In this document: piece after piece, positions 55,070-64,000 of the stretch
Layout: every line of letters starts with the position of its first letter
Numbering within the stretch: the first letter of the stretch is position 1
DNA from: Bubalus kerabau
Taxonomy: Eukaryota; Chordata; Mammalia; Artiodactyla; Bovidae
Assembly (NCBI RefSeq): GCF_029407905.1
Contig: NC_073628.1
Coordinates: 21,791,501 to 21,855,500, forward strand
DNA: 64,000 nt
Reading direction: 5' to 3'
The notes under the pieces: generated by a model
Told to the model about the DNA's origin: nothing
Database searches by the model: none
What the model saw: only the letters and a program-made list of their open reading frames with translations
Made by a program: the position numbers and the translations under genes

Positions 55070-55516
55070 ATGGCGTCAAGGTTGCACTATCTCCACCTGC
55101 TTCTTTTCTCTACTGGCAGCTTTTTGGTTGTCACCAACCTCTGTGAATCCCAAACTCACAGACCTCCTGTCCTCTCCCGCCTGCCACAGGCCCCACCCAG
55201 TGACTGGAAGAAGTCCTTGATCCTGAGGTCCAGGGCACAGGGCATCATGCTGGAGACCTCACCTGCATCCCGACTCCTATGGGAGAGGTGCTATCACCAG
55301 GAGAATAAGGGAGTAACCACAGGCCTCCAGTTTACCTTTTCCTTCCACGTCCCTAAGAGGCAGAGGGGACTGCTGAGTGGACCGAAATCCAGGCACTGCA
55401 GCGATGAGGCAGGTGACAGACTGGCCCTCTGGCATGAAGAGGTCCTGGCCCTCATCCATTCAGAGTGGCCTCTGAGTGTCCTCCCACCCCCTGCCTCACT
55501 CAGAAAGACCCCTTAG
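55070..55516 (+). other. 148-codon open frame with signal-peptide-like start, coding status unknown
   Basis: I do not recognise this product. It begins at an ATG with a favourable context (G at -3 and +4). Residues 1-27 have the order of a secretory signal: a basic start (MASR), then a leucine-rich hydrophobic core, then a small/polar end near NLCES. The remainder has no recognisable domain. A GATAAAAG sequence lies about 15 bases upstream, closer than a TATA box should be to a start codon. There is no polyadenylation signal nearby. One 148-codon frame in 64 kb of GC-mixed DNA is within what chance allows. Confidence 0.15.
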
Positions 55517-55875
55517 GAATCTCTTTGATAAGTGAGGACAGCCCCGCCCTCTGTGTGCACACACGCACACACACACTCCCCCCTGCTTCACAGCACACAT
55601 TTCCTCCTCCTCGGGGCTCCTGGCAGCCAGCTGTACCGTCACTTTTATGATAGCAGATGATTCACATTCAAACAAACTCTGACTCACCAGGGATTCAGAA
55701 AGAAACTGTGGGCGACTGGGAACACCGCAGCTCGCCGCTTTGCCTTCCCTTTCCTGGCATCATTCGTGTCCAAAGAGGACCAGTGGGAGAGGGGCCTGGC
55801 TGGTGGTGACTGAAGCCCAGGTATCACTGTACTGAGGAACAGTCAGCCGTGCCCCTGGAGAGTGAGCTTCCTGGA

Positions 55876-55893
55876 CTCCTAAGGGGGCGCTTT
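55876..55893 (+). promoter_or_regulatory. Weaker CTCF-like core
   Basis: CTCCTAAGGGGGCGCTTT keeps the AGGGGGCGCT core of the CTCF motif but not the CCAC upstream part. Orientation is opposite to the 51.46 kb motif. Confidence 0.35.
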
Positions 55894-56221
55894 CAGTGGA
55901 GTGCTAGTTTGTTCGTGCGTCTGGGATATCATGTTCTTAGGGATGTTACTGTTTTTGATAATGAAGTGCTTCTGCCCGTGCAGGTGGGCAGGTGGCTCTG
56001 TGACTCAGCTGAGCCCTGGCCTTTGCCTGCAAAGCATCATCAGGCAGTGAGGACTGTGCTAGAAATCCCCACCTGACTAAAGCAGATCTCTGAGCCATGC
56101 CTGCTCAGTCACATTTCTATGGGACCAAAGCTTTGCATTTTGTTCTCCCACAACTAGCACGATACCAGTTCCACTGTGAGGGAACCGTTGATTTAATTAG
56201 CCATATCAAGACTTCTCCTGA

Positions 56222-56806
56222 AGACACATATGTAAAGAACTGACTTTTGGACTCAGTGGGAGAAGGAGAGGGTGGGATGGTTTGAGATAATAGCATTGAA
56301 ACATATGCATTGTGTGTGTGTGTGTGTGTGTGTGTGTGCATGCGTGCATATGCTAAGCCGCTTCAGTCGTGTCTAACTCTGCAACCTCTTGGACTGTAGC
56401 CCAGCAGGCTCCTCTGCCCATGGGATTCTCCAGGCAAGAATACTGGAGTGGGTTGCCATTCCCTTTTCCAGGAGTTCTTCCTGACCCAGAGATCAAACCC
56501 GTGTCTCTTGCATGTCCTGTATCGCCAAGCCGGTTCTTTACAACTAGTGCCAATTATCATATGTAAGATAGATGACCAGTGCAAGTTCCGTGCTTGAAGC
56601 AGGGCACCCAAAGCTGGTGCTCTGGGACAACCTAGAGGGATGAGGTGGGGAGGGAGATAGGTGGGGGTTCAGCATGGGGCGGGGTGGGGGGAAATATGTA
56701 TACCTGTGGCCAATTCATGTTGATATATGGCAAAAAAATCTCAATATTGTAAAGTACTTATCCTCCAATTTAAATAAATAAATGTTTTTAAAAAATAATT
56801 CTCCTG
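56222..56806 (+). mobile_element. Young bovine-type L1 3' end split by a Bov-tA
   Basis: 'aagaactgacttttggactc' followed by 'agtgggagaaggagaggg' (56236 on) is interrupted at about 56310 and resumes at about 56552 with 'aattatcatatgtaagatag', 'atgtatacctgtggccaatt' and 'tattgtaaagtacttatcct', ending 'ccaatttaaataaataaa'. It is a different 3' UTR from the copies at 26.0, 27.57 and 48.6 kb. Confidence 0.85.
56311..56551 (-). mobile_element. Bov-tA SINE with (TG)14 tail, nested in L1
   Basis: The (TG)14 array (56311-56338) is the 3' tail in reverse. The body follows from 'gctaagccgcttcagtcgtg'. The head is cut short at 'ctttacaactagtgcca'. Confidence 0.9.
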
Positions 56807-58271
56807 AACCTGAGGTGGTTACTTGCTCACGCACCAGGCAGGATGGAGTTCCTTGTTTTGCACTAACTTGGTCCATGAAAGGATGGAGCCGAGTCTTTTC
56901 TCTAAGAATCTAAAAACGTGTCACGGTCTCCCGAGGTTAGCGTTCGAAACCTGAATGCCAAGAATGTTCGACGATCGGGTGAATTAATTTGATTAGTGGA
57001 GACCACAGATTTTTCCTGAGGGAAGGTGAACTTGGCCAGTTTCTCCCCATGATGAGCTGAGTAGAGGCAGCTGCGACTCCCTTTGCCCAGGGAGGGGGCA
57101 CCTGGCGACTCCCTTTGCCCAGGGAGGGGGCACCTGGCACCCTGGGCTCCCTTTGCCGCTTCTCTGAGATGAGCCTTCCCCTCAGCCCCCAGCCCCATGA
57201 CACCCCTCTCCCTGTGAAGACATTGATCAGGTTGAGACTGTTGCCATGCATTAATTAACGTTTCATTCATTATTAAAATGGCCTTTATTGAGCTTTGGCA
57301 GCTCCGAAATCAGCTTTCATGGTGGTGGCTGTGGTTGCCCTTTAGTAATTCTATTTGTAATAATCAACTGTGATCTGTTTGACTTGGAATCACTTTTCTT
57401 ATTAAACTAAACCAAACCTTGATTTGAGACACTTAATTATAAGTGAGACTAATTTGCTTCCCCTCAGGGCACCAGGGACTCCAGGTCCACAGAGGGATGG
57501 GGGAGGCCTACGTCTGAGGGTAGAGGAGGGGCGCCTCCCTGGGAGACTTGGAGAGTGATGGTCATTCATGCAGAGCGACATTTAGAGAAATATTCCCCCA
57601 AGCTCTCATCTGCACACACGTTTGCTGGAGCTCTAAGGACCGCCTTCTTGGCTTATTAGGAATGCCGGAGGCCCTGGAGGGTTACTTGAATGAGATTGAG
57701 CCATCTTGGGAACTGAAGCTGGCTTCCCATTCGAGTACTTCTGGGACCAGGCTGAGTGTAAATAGGAAGGGCTGGTGGGTCAATGGAAGGGACACTGGGC
57801 TGATCCTCGTCCCCTCGGCTCTGAAGTCTTCTGTTTCTGGCTCTGTGAGCTCGGTAAACAGGCCCCTCTAGACAACGCACCTAAAAGCCACTCCTGAAAC
57901 CCAGTTGGTGGTCAGGTAGACAGTCCGGGGCAGACTGATGCCAGCCCCTGTGCTGATTGACACGCATGACATAGAAGTGTGAGCATGGGCTTCACAGGGA
58001 GGAGACTGGGGCTCAGACCCAAAAGCTGAGGCTCATCTTCCGTGTCTCGTGGGACCCTTACTCTTATTCTCAGCTCTGGATCCCATATCTCTGCAATGAC
58101 TGTGACAGGAACTACCTCGCAGGGGTTTCTGCGGATTAGAGATAAGGAAGGTGAGATGCTCACGTGGCGGTGTGATGCTCGGTGCATAGAAGACGCTCAG
58201 TAGAGGGAGCTCTTGTTATCAGTATGTGCCCTGGTGCCCCGCAGCCCCACCCTGTACCCCACTTCTCCAGC
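56807..58271. other. Unique sequence with tandem duplication and AT-rich block
   Basis: Contains an exact 32-bp tandem duplication (57074-57137) and a motif-dense AT-rich block (57230-57450). No transposon and no domain-bearing frame recognised. Confidence 0.45.
57074..57137. repeat. Exact tandem duplication, 2 x 32 bp
   Basis: Units 57074-57105 and 57106-57137 are identical over 32 bases. A third partial copy (ctccctttgcc) follows at about 57147. Identity suggests a recent event and possible length polymorphism. Confidence 0.95.
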
Positions 58272-58502
58272 CAGTACCTGCTTTGTTGTTTAGTCACTAA
58301 GTTGTGTCTGATTCTTTGTGACCCCAAGGACTATAGCCCTCCAGGCTCCTCTGTCCATGGGATTTCCCAGGCAAGAATACTGGAGTGTGTTGCCATTTCC
58401 TTCTCCGGGGGATCTTCCCGATCCAGGGATCAAACCTGAGTCTCCTGCATTGGCAGGCGGGTTCTTGACTGCTGAGCCACCTAGGAAGCCCAATACCTGC
58501 TT
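58272..58502 (-). mobile_element. Bov-tA SINE with 12-bp target duplication
   Basis: Body 58284-58490 in reverse, head at right 'gctgagccacctaggaagcc'. Flanks cagtacctgctt (58272-58283) and caatacctgctt (58491-58502) differ at one base. Confidence 0.93.
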
Positions 58503-58509
58503 AGTCTCC

Positions 58510-58871
58510 TGTATTAGTCTGCTAGGGTTGCCATAACAAAGCTCCACAAACTGCGTGACTTAAACGAGAGAAGTTTATATTCTCAGAGTTCTAGAGGATA
58601 CAAGCTCAAGATCAGAGTGTCAGCAGATTTGGTTTCTTCTAAGCCTTTCTCTTTGAGTTGAAGATGGCCATCTTCTCCCTGTGTCCTCACATGGCTGTCC
58701 CTTAAGTGCATCTGTGTCCTCTTCTCAGGACCCCAGTCATGCTGGATCAGAGCCCTCCCTAATGAGCTCGTCTTAACTTAATTACCTCTTTAAGACCCTA
58801 TCCCCAGTCACATTCCTGAGGGTTGGGACTTCAGCACATTTACTTGAGGGCACACAGTTCAGCCAAGAACA
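58510..58871 (-). mobile_element. MLT1-class (ERVL-MaLR) solo LTR
   Basis: Starts TGTATTAG and ends with 'gccaagaaca', so the TG...CA ends of an LTR are kept. The inside follows antisense MLT1: 'ctagggttgccataacaaag', 'ctgtgtcctcacatggctgt' and 'gtcttaacttaattacctct'. The 5-bp flanks tctcc and gctcc match at four positions. There are no internal retroviral genes. This is a relic of an ancient endogenous retrovirus-like element. Confidence 0.82.
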
Positions 58872-58951
58872 GCTCCCCACCACCATCACAACCACACATT
58901 AGCAGCTGCTTGTCTGGACTTTAGCCAGATAGGTGTGAGTTCTGTCTTTCC

Positions 58952-59253
58952 TATTTGACTGCTGCTGCTGCTGCTGCTGCTAAGTCACGTCAGTCATGTC
59001 CGACTCTGTGCGACTCCTTGGACGGCAGCCCACCAGGCTCCCCCATCCCTGGGATTCTCCAGGCAAGAACACTGGAGTGGGTTGCCATTGCCTTCTCCAG
59101 TGCATGAAAGTGAAAAGTGAAAGCGAAGTCGCTCAGTCGTGTCCAACTCTTCATGACCCCATGGACTGTAGCCTACCAGGCTCCTCTGTCCATGGGATTT
59201 CCCAGGCAAGAGTACCGGAGTGGGGTGCCATTGCCTTCTCCATATTTGACTGC
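58952..59253 (-). mobile_element. BOV-A2 SINE, full two-monomer copy, 11-bp target duplication
   Basis: Body 58963-59242 in reverse: (gct)n 3' end, both monomers and the linker 'gtgaaaagtgaaagcgaagt'. Perfect direct repeats TATTTGACTGC at 58952-58962 and 59243-59253. Confidence 0.95.
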
Positions 59254-59443
59254 ACTTTCCACCAAAGGGCCTGCCATTCCCCACTCCTCCAAGAGACCTT
59301 GACTGGAACCTTTTTCTCCTTAGGATAGACTTTGTGATAAGGCCAAGTAGTCAAATAAAAGCCATATTATGGGGGGCGGGTGGTTTGAATACCAGGAAAA
59401 GAACTTTGAACTGGTCTAAGAATTTCTTGATCCTTTTCCTTAG

Positions 59444-59633
59444 GGATATCTGCCTGCCATGCAGGAGACACAGGTTTGATCCCTGGGTCAGGAAAATCCC
59501 CTGGAGAAGGAAATGGCTACTCACACCAGTATTCTTGCCTGGATAATTCCGTGGACAGGGGAGTCTGGTGGGCTACAATCCATGGGGTCACCAAGAGTCA
59601 GACACAACTGAGCTAGGAACACAACAACAACGT
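59444..59633 (+). mobile_element. 5'-truncated Bov-tA SINE
   Basis: Starts at 'gatatctgcctgccatgcag' and ends 'cacaactgagctaggaacac' with an acaac tail. The first ~35 bases of the head are missing. Confidence 0.9.
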
Positions 59634-61224
59634 ATAGTAAAACACACTACATAAGGTTATTGACGGTCTTAAATGAAGCGTCCTGGGCTGGAGCAGTGCG
59701 TAGTGCAGTGCGGACACTCACATGCCATCACCCTCCCCTCCTGACTGGAGGAGCACACCGCAGACAGTGCTGTGGGACATGCATCCGCCCCAGTGGCACA
59801 GGCTGTCCTGGGGTGGGGCAGAAACTGTGGGGTTCGATGGATGGGGGCAGGAACAATGGGTTAGAGAAGAAGAGACCATCACAAGACACCTGGAGAAGGA
59901 AGCACTGAATTTAGGGACAGTGTGGATATGAGGTGGGAACATGAAATAGAAAGGGAGAGATGAAAGTTGATCCCATGGTCTTAGACCTGGCTAACAACGG
60001 TGCATTTGACAGAAAGGGGAGCTGGAGAATGGAGGAGGGGGGTGTGAGCTCCGTGGAGGTCATGCAGAAGCGGAGATGAGGACTCTACTGGAGAAACTGG
60101 GGAGAAGGTCAGATCTATCGGCCAAGGAATGTGAGCTCAGATTGCTTTGACCCTTCATTCGCCGGGAGCCTCTTCTGGACATTGAACTGCCCGCCTTCCC
60201 AACCACAGGAAGCCCAAGTGGGAACCTCAGCTCGTGAGTTAAGTTGAAGGATGATGGCTCCTGGTTCTGAGCACCCCGGGGTCAGGATTTGAGACCTGAG
60301 ATAAAGGACTCTAGTTCCTGTCCTCCCCTCCAGTCATCCCCTTTAAAAAGAAAATAGGGTACTCACCACTGGATTACAGATCTTCTTTCCCATTTTCCAA
60401 GAGGAGAGCAAATAAAATTTCTGAGCAGAAGTGCTTCTCTGGCTAACTGTCCTGGGTGAGGAGGACATTGCTATTCCAATATTGTTTATTTCAGACTTTC
60501 AGGCCATCTCAGATGCTTGACTTCACAGAGTCATTTTGCCTACTTTCATGGCGATACAACATTGTAAATTGCCAGGGAGAAAAAAAAGCAGCAGCACAGG
60601 CTGATAAGGTTTCAGGCGGCATGAATATTTTCTGACTCCCTCATCAGGGATTTCTTTCACATGTGAAAAGCAGATGGAAGAGGGACACGGTTTATTTCTT
60701 GATCATCAAATGGTACATGGACACCCCTAGGACCTGTGGAAATGATCACCTTAGTCAGGGACACCTACGAGAAGTCCATCAATCTCGTGGTCTGCTGGCC
60801 ACTTACTCAGCCAGGCTGCCCCATTTAACACGGCAGGTGAATGAACAAGCAAGGGAATGAATGAGCCTGGACATCCACAAGAAGAGCTATTTTCCTAGGG
60901 GAGGCAGGATGAAGGGTATAAGGGTTCCCAAGAAAGCAAGAAAAGATAATCAAGGTGGCCAAGAAAAAGAGCTTCAGAGCAATTACTAAAAGCAGTTTTT
61001 CTACTAGGGAGGAATGATCCAGGGAGGGAGACTTTCTAAGGAAGTGCAGCAGAGTCTATGGAAGAAGAGAATGGGTTAGACTGGGATGAAATGGAAGTAT
61101 TATCCCTGGGGCTGGTGACAGGGCTCAGAGCCCCAGACCCTGGCTCTAAGAGCTAAATACCATCCCTGCCATCCACAGGAAGTACCCACTGGCACAGCTG
61201 AGATGCGGACTTCAGGTGCTGGTG
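59634..61224. other. Unique noncoding sequence
   Basis: No recognised transposon. 60400-60680 is AT-rich with a FOX-type TTGTTTATTT (60482-60491). Short frames only. Confidence 0.4.
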
Positions 61225-61245
61225 ATGAATAGAGCAAGGGAACAA

Positions 61246-61426
61246 AATAGTACAGAAATAGGACTCACCTGGCAGTCTAGTAGTTAAATCTCCACGCTCA
61301 CACTGCAGGAGACATGGGTCTGATCCCTGCTCGGGGAACCAAGATCCCACATGCTGTGTGGCATGACCAAACAAACAAACAAAAAAGCAACAGCAAAAAA
61401 AAAAAAAAAGAATAGTACAGAAATAG
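61246..61426 (+). mobile_element. tRNA-Glu (CHR-type) SINE with 16-bp target duplication
   Basis: Body 61262-61410: 'ggactcacctggcagtctag', B-box region 'gggtctgatccctgctcggg', A15 tail. Perfect direct repeats AATAGTACAGAAATAG at 61246-61261 and 61411-61426. The duplicated site is itself L1 sequence. Confidence 0.95.
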
Positions 61427-62229
61427 AGCCAAGCACATTATGTGGGATAGTTTGTGATAAAGGGGTGTTCCAGAGCAATGGGAGCAGGATTCACTTCAAT
61501 AAATACTGTTGGGCAATTGACTACACATTTGGGAAGAAAATATGTAAACAGAATCCCTTCCACATTCCTTATACCAAAACAAATTCCACCTGGATTTAAA
61601 AAAAAAAAAAAAGAAATGAAAAAGAAAAACCAGAACAAGAAAACAAGAGAGAAAGAAAATGTGTCTTGTATATATTGGTATACACAAAGTGGGAGGCTAA
61701 AAAGAAATCTATGAAAAAGGATTTGTAACACAAACGACAAAGGGCTAATTTCTTTCGTTTGTCAACTGAGAGTTCTTGCAATTCAGTGAGGAAAAGAGTT
61801 GTTAGAATTCAATAAAGTGAAAAGCTCTTATGAGCCAGTAGAAAAATGAATAAAGGACATTAGGTGCAAAAGAAAAAATAGCTAATAAGCATATCAAAAG
61901 GCAAACCACTTCAATCATCGCTGAAGAAAAGCAAACTAAAACATGGTTGATATTTTTTTAATCTATCAGACAAGAAGAGATGAAAAGTTTGATTACATCG
62001 CCATGCCCTTGTGGGCAAGGATATAGGGAATCAGGCACAATTATATACTTTTGGTGGGAGGTAAAAATGTGGTGGGGCACCTTTGGAGGATAATTTGACA
62101 ATATCTGTCAAAATTTTAAAATCACATGTCGTTAAATAAGAATTTTATTTCTAAGAATTTAACCTAGAGATATTTATCTATACATGTGCACAAATATATA
62201 TGTCTATTGCTGTACCCCTGCAAGGAATC

Positions 62230-62478
62230 AGACATAACATGCGTGCATGTGTGCTCAGTCACTTCAGTCATGTCTGATTCCTTGCAACCCCCTGGACTTT
62301 AGCTCTTGCAGGCTCCTCTGTCCATGGGATTCTCCAGGCCAGAATACTGGAGTGGGTTGCCCTGCCCTCCTCTAGGGGATCTTCCTGACCCAGGGATCAA
62401 ATCTGTGTCTCCAATATCTCCTTCATTGAAGGAGGATCCTTTACCCACTAAGCTACCAGGAAAGTCCAGATATAACAT
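62230..62478 (-). mobile_element. Bov-tA SINE with 11-bp target duplication, nested in L1
   Basis: Body 62241-62467 in reverse, head 'taagctaccaggaaagtcc'. Flanks agacataacat (62230-62240) and agatataacat (62468-62478) differ at one base. Confidence 0.93.
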
Positions 62479-62584
62479 AAATGCCTTTTAATAAGATACT
62501 AGTTTTGTAAAATTATAGCAAATCAATGCATGACTACTTGGTTATTAAAATGAATCAATCAATCCATTTAGTACTCTCTTTCTG

Positions 62585-63012
62585 TGTACCAAGCCACTTC
62601 ACAACCAGGTGGCTTAAAACAAAAGCCGCCAAGTCTTTCATGGTTCTGTGGCCTGGCTGGTTTCAATCCAGTGGTTCATCTGCTCTGTCTGTTATCACCT
62701 GGGGCTGCTACCATCCTCTGAAGGCTCAACTGGGCTGGAAAGCACAGTGACTCACTCATGTGGCCGGCAGTGGATGCTGACTGTTGACTGGGAGCTCGGC
62801 TCATGCTCTTGGAGTCGGGTCTCAGTCCTCCAGGAGTCTCTCCCTGGGATACGGGCTTCCCACAGCATGGCACCTGCATCCCAAGGGGAATCTTTCCAAG
62901 GCCCTGCAGGCACAGACAACGGATTTTAAGCCTGTGACGCAGAAGGTACACAACACCCCTTTCTCCACATTTTATAGAAGAAGCGGCAAGGTCTTTGTGG
63001 CCGTCTAATCCT
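62585..63012 (-). mobile_element. MaLR/MLT1-like LTR fragment
   Basis: 'cacaaccaggtggcttaaaa', followed by 'caaaagcc', 'tgttgactgggagctcggct', 'cttcccacagcatggcacct' and 'agaagcggcaaggtctttgt' follow the reverse complement of an MLT1-like LTR. The left end is degraded and no coding region is attached. Subfamily not determined. Confidence 0.62.
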
Positions 63013-63050
63013 CCATGGTGTGTTTTCCATTTATATGCATATACGCATAC

Positions 63051-63170
63051 ACTGGCAACCCACTCCAGTACTCTTGCCTGGAAAATCCCATGGACGGAGG
63101 AGTCTGGTAGGCTACAGTCCATGGGGTCGCTAAGAGTCGGACACAACTGAAGCAACTTAGCAGCAGCAGC
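63051..63170 (+). mobile_element. BOV-A2 single-monomer SINE
   Basis: From 'actggcaacccactccagta' to 'gaagcaacttagcagcagca'. A short gcatac motif on both sides may be a weak duplication. Confidence 0.9.
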
Positions 63171-63172
63171 AT

Positions 63173-63425
63173 ACCTCCATATACATATGGCTTCCCTGGT
63201 GGCTCAGCAGTGAAAAAAAAAAAAAAACCCGCCTGCCAATGCAGGAGACACAGGTTCGATCCCTGAGTCACAAATATCTCCTGGAGTAGGAAATGGCACC
63301 CCACTCCAGTATTCTTACCTGTGAAATTCCATGGACAGAGGAGCCTTTAGATTCTACAGTCCATGGGATCCCAAAGAGTCGGACAGGATTTAGCGACTAA
63401 ACAACCACCACCTCCATATACATAT
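63173..63425 (+). mobile_element. Bov-tA SINE with 16-bp target duplication and internal A15
   Basis: Body 63189-63409. Perfect direct repeats ACCTCCATATACATAT at 63173-63188 and 63410-63425. An A15 run (63213-63227) replaces the usual gtaaagaatc in the tRNA-like head. Confidence 0.93.
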
Positions 63426-64000
63426 ACATCTATACATACATACCTGCAGATACATATATATATATAAAATTTCTGGAGTGCTGCACAGAAACTGTTTCTA
63501 ATTCTGGCATCAATGGAAAAGGTCTGACATCTTTGTACTGTTTGCATTCTCACTATAAACATAACTTTTTTTAGTTAAAAAAAAAAAAAATTTTAAGAAA
63601 ACCAAACTCATGTATTAAGCCAAAGCAAGCTATATTCAGTAGATAAACTCTCAGTTTGCCTCTCACATATAAAGTTTGGCCCCAAGATCCCTCCCACTCT
63701 AATCGTGCGTCTCTGTCCCCTGAGGAGCTGACTGATCATTTATAGAGGCAGAAAACTGGCCAAAAAGTAAAAAGTAGTGGCTTTTGGACCAATGACTTGG
63801 TTCAAGGAGGAAACTATTGCTGCTTCTTGTGGGTGATGGTCTGTTGAGAACTTTGCCTTCGTCTTGGACTACCCTTGGTTTGTTTTGTCACCTGCTTTAA
63901 TGAGAAGCCTTGGGGTTGGTGTCATGACGCAGCAAGAAATACCTTGCTGATGCAGACATGAAGAGGGCGTGGAAACCCAAGTGTCAGGAAGGACTTGGAC
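63426..64000. other. Unique sequence with short AT repeats
   Basis: A TA/CATA-rich stretch at 63426-63470 and an A14 tract at about 63577. No transposon or gene recognised in the remainder. Confidence 0.4.

Larger units (their letters stand above)
54931..56221. other. Unique noncoding sequence
   Basis: No recognised transposon. It contains the signal-peptide-like open frame at 55070-55516 and a CA-rich tract at about 55554-55578. A weaker CTCF-like core (55876-55893) is present. Confidence 0.4.
61225..62600 (+). mobile_element. Old L1 LINE 3' region, split by two SINEs
   Basis: Sense L1 ORF2/3' text: 'gaacaaaatagtacagaaat' (61240), 'tcacttcaataaatactgtt' (61490), 'caaagggctaatttctttcg' (61738), 'agaaaagcaaactaaaacat' (61924) and, after the second SINE, 'gatataacataaatgccttt' followed by 'taataag' (62470). 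Full of stops. Nested are the CHR SINE 61262-61410 and the Bov-tA 62241-62467. Confidence 0.78.

Overview
This window reads as nuclear DNA of a ruminant mammal, most likely a bovid such as cattle, sheep, goat or buffalo. The evidence is the repeat content. There are about fifteen tRNA-derived Bov-tA SINEs, six BOV-A2 units, five BovB LINE 3' pieces, and at least eight tRNA-Glu (CHR-type) SINEs typical of cetartiodactyls. These sit on ancient mammalian repeats (L2, MIR, MER5A, MER20, MLT1, old L1). The species cannot be named from this sequence alone. All family names are from my memory of the consensus sequences; no database search was run.

I find no convincing protein-coding gene, tRNA, rRNA or known small RNA. 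The longest open frames (203, 187, 181 and 174 codons) either lie in repeat-rich DNA or look like chance openings. The window is best described as intergenic or intronic sequence. A single-exon gene of ordinary size would have been visible; short exons of a spliced gene could have been missed.

Layout. 1-2.6 kb is mostly unique, with a pair of ATGCAAAT octamers near 0.7 kb. 2.6-7.27 kb is one decayed antisense L1 with two nested SINEs. 7.3-16.3 kb is mostly unique with a BovB copy (8.9-9.4 kb), a Bov-tA with a (CA)n tail and some MIRs. 16.3-23.4 kb holds SINEs, MIR, L2 and MER5A. 23.4-28 kb is GC-richer with a C-run, two copies of one L1 3' end and a SINE-L1 chimera. 28-34.7 kb has MER20, MIR, L2, MER5A and several SINEs. 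34.7-36.1 kb is a Tigger/MER2 relic beside an L2. 36.6-43 kb has two antisense BovB pieces and a CHR pair. 43-48.2 kb has two long L2 relics, one holding a hAT element and the other five SINEs. 48.4-53 kb has an L1 end, BovB, BOV-A2, CHR, a near-perfect CTCF-type motif and a promoter-like motif cluster. 54.1-55 kb is sense L2 ending in a minisatellite. 56.2-59.6 kb has a young bovine L1 end split by a SINE, an MLT1-class LTR and more SINEs. 61.2-63.4 kb is an L1 with two nested SINEs, another LTR relic and two SINEs almost back to back.

The most informative observations are these. A tRNA-Glu SINE is joined to an L1 3' end inside one perfect 13-bp target duplication (27.4 kb), which suggests template switching during reverse transcription. 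A TGGTCCCCAT tail module is shared by two CHR SINEs 27 kb apart. One L2 has been collecting SINEs and preserves an insertion history. A CTCF-type motif lies at 51.46 kb. Several repeat-free, AT-rich blocks are dense in homeodomain, POU, FOX or TCF-type motifs and are plausible conserved noncoding elements. I did not find a clear new molecular system.
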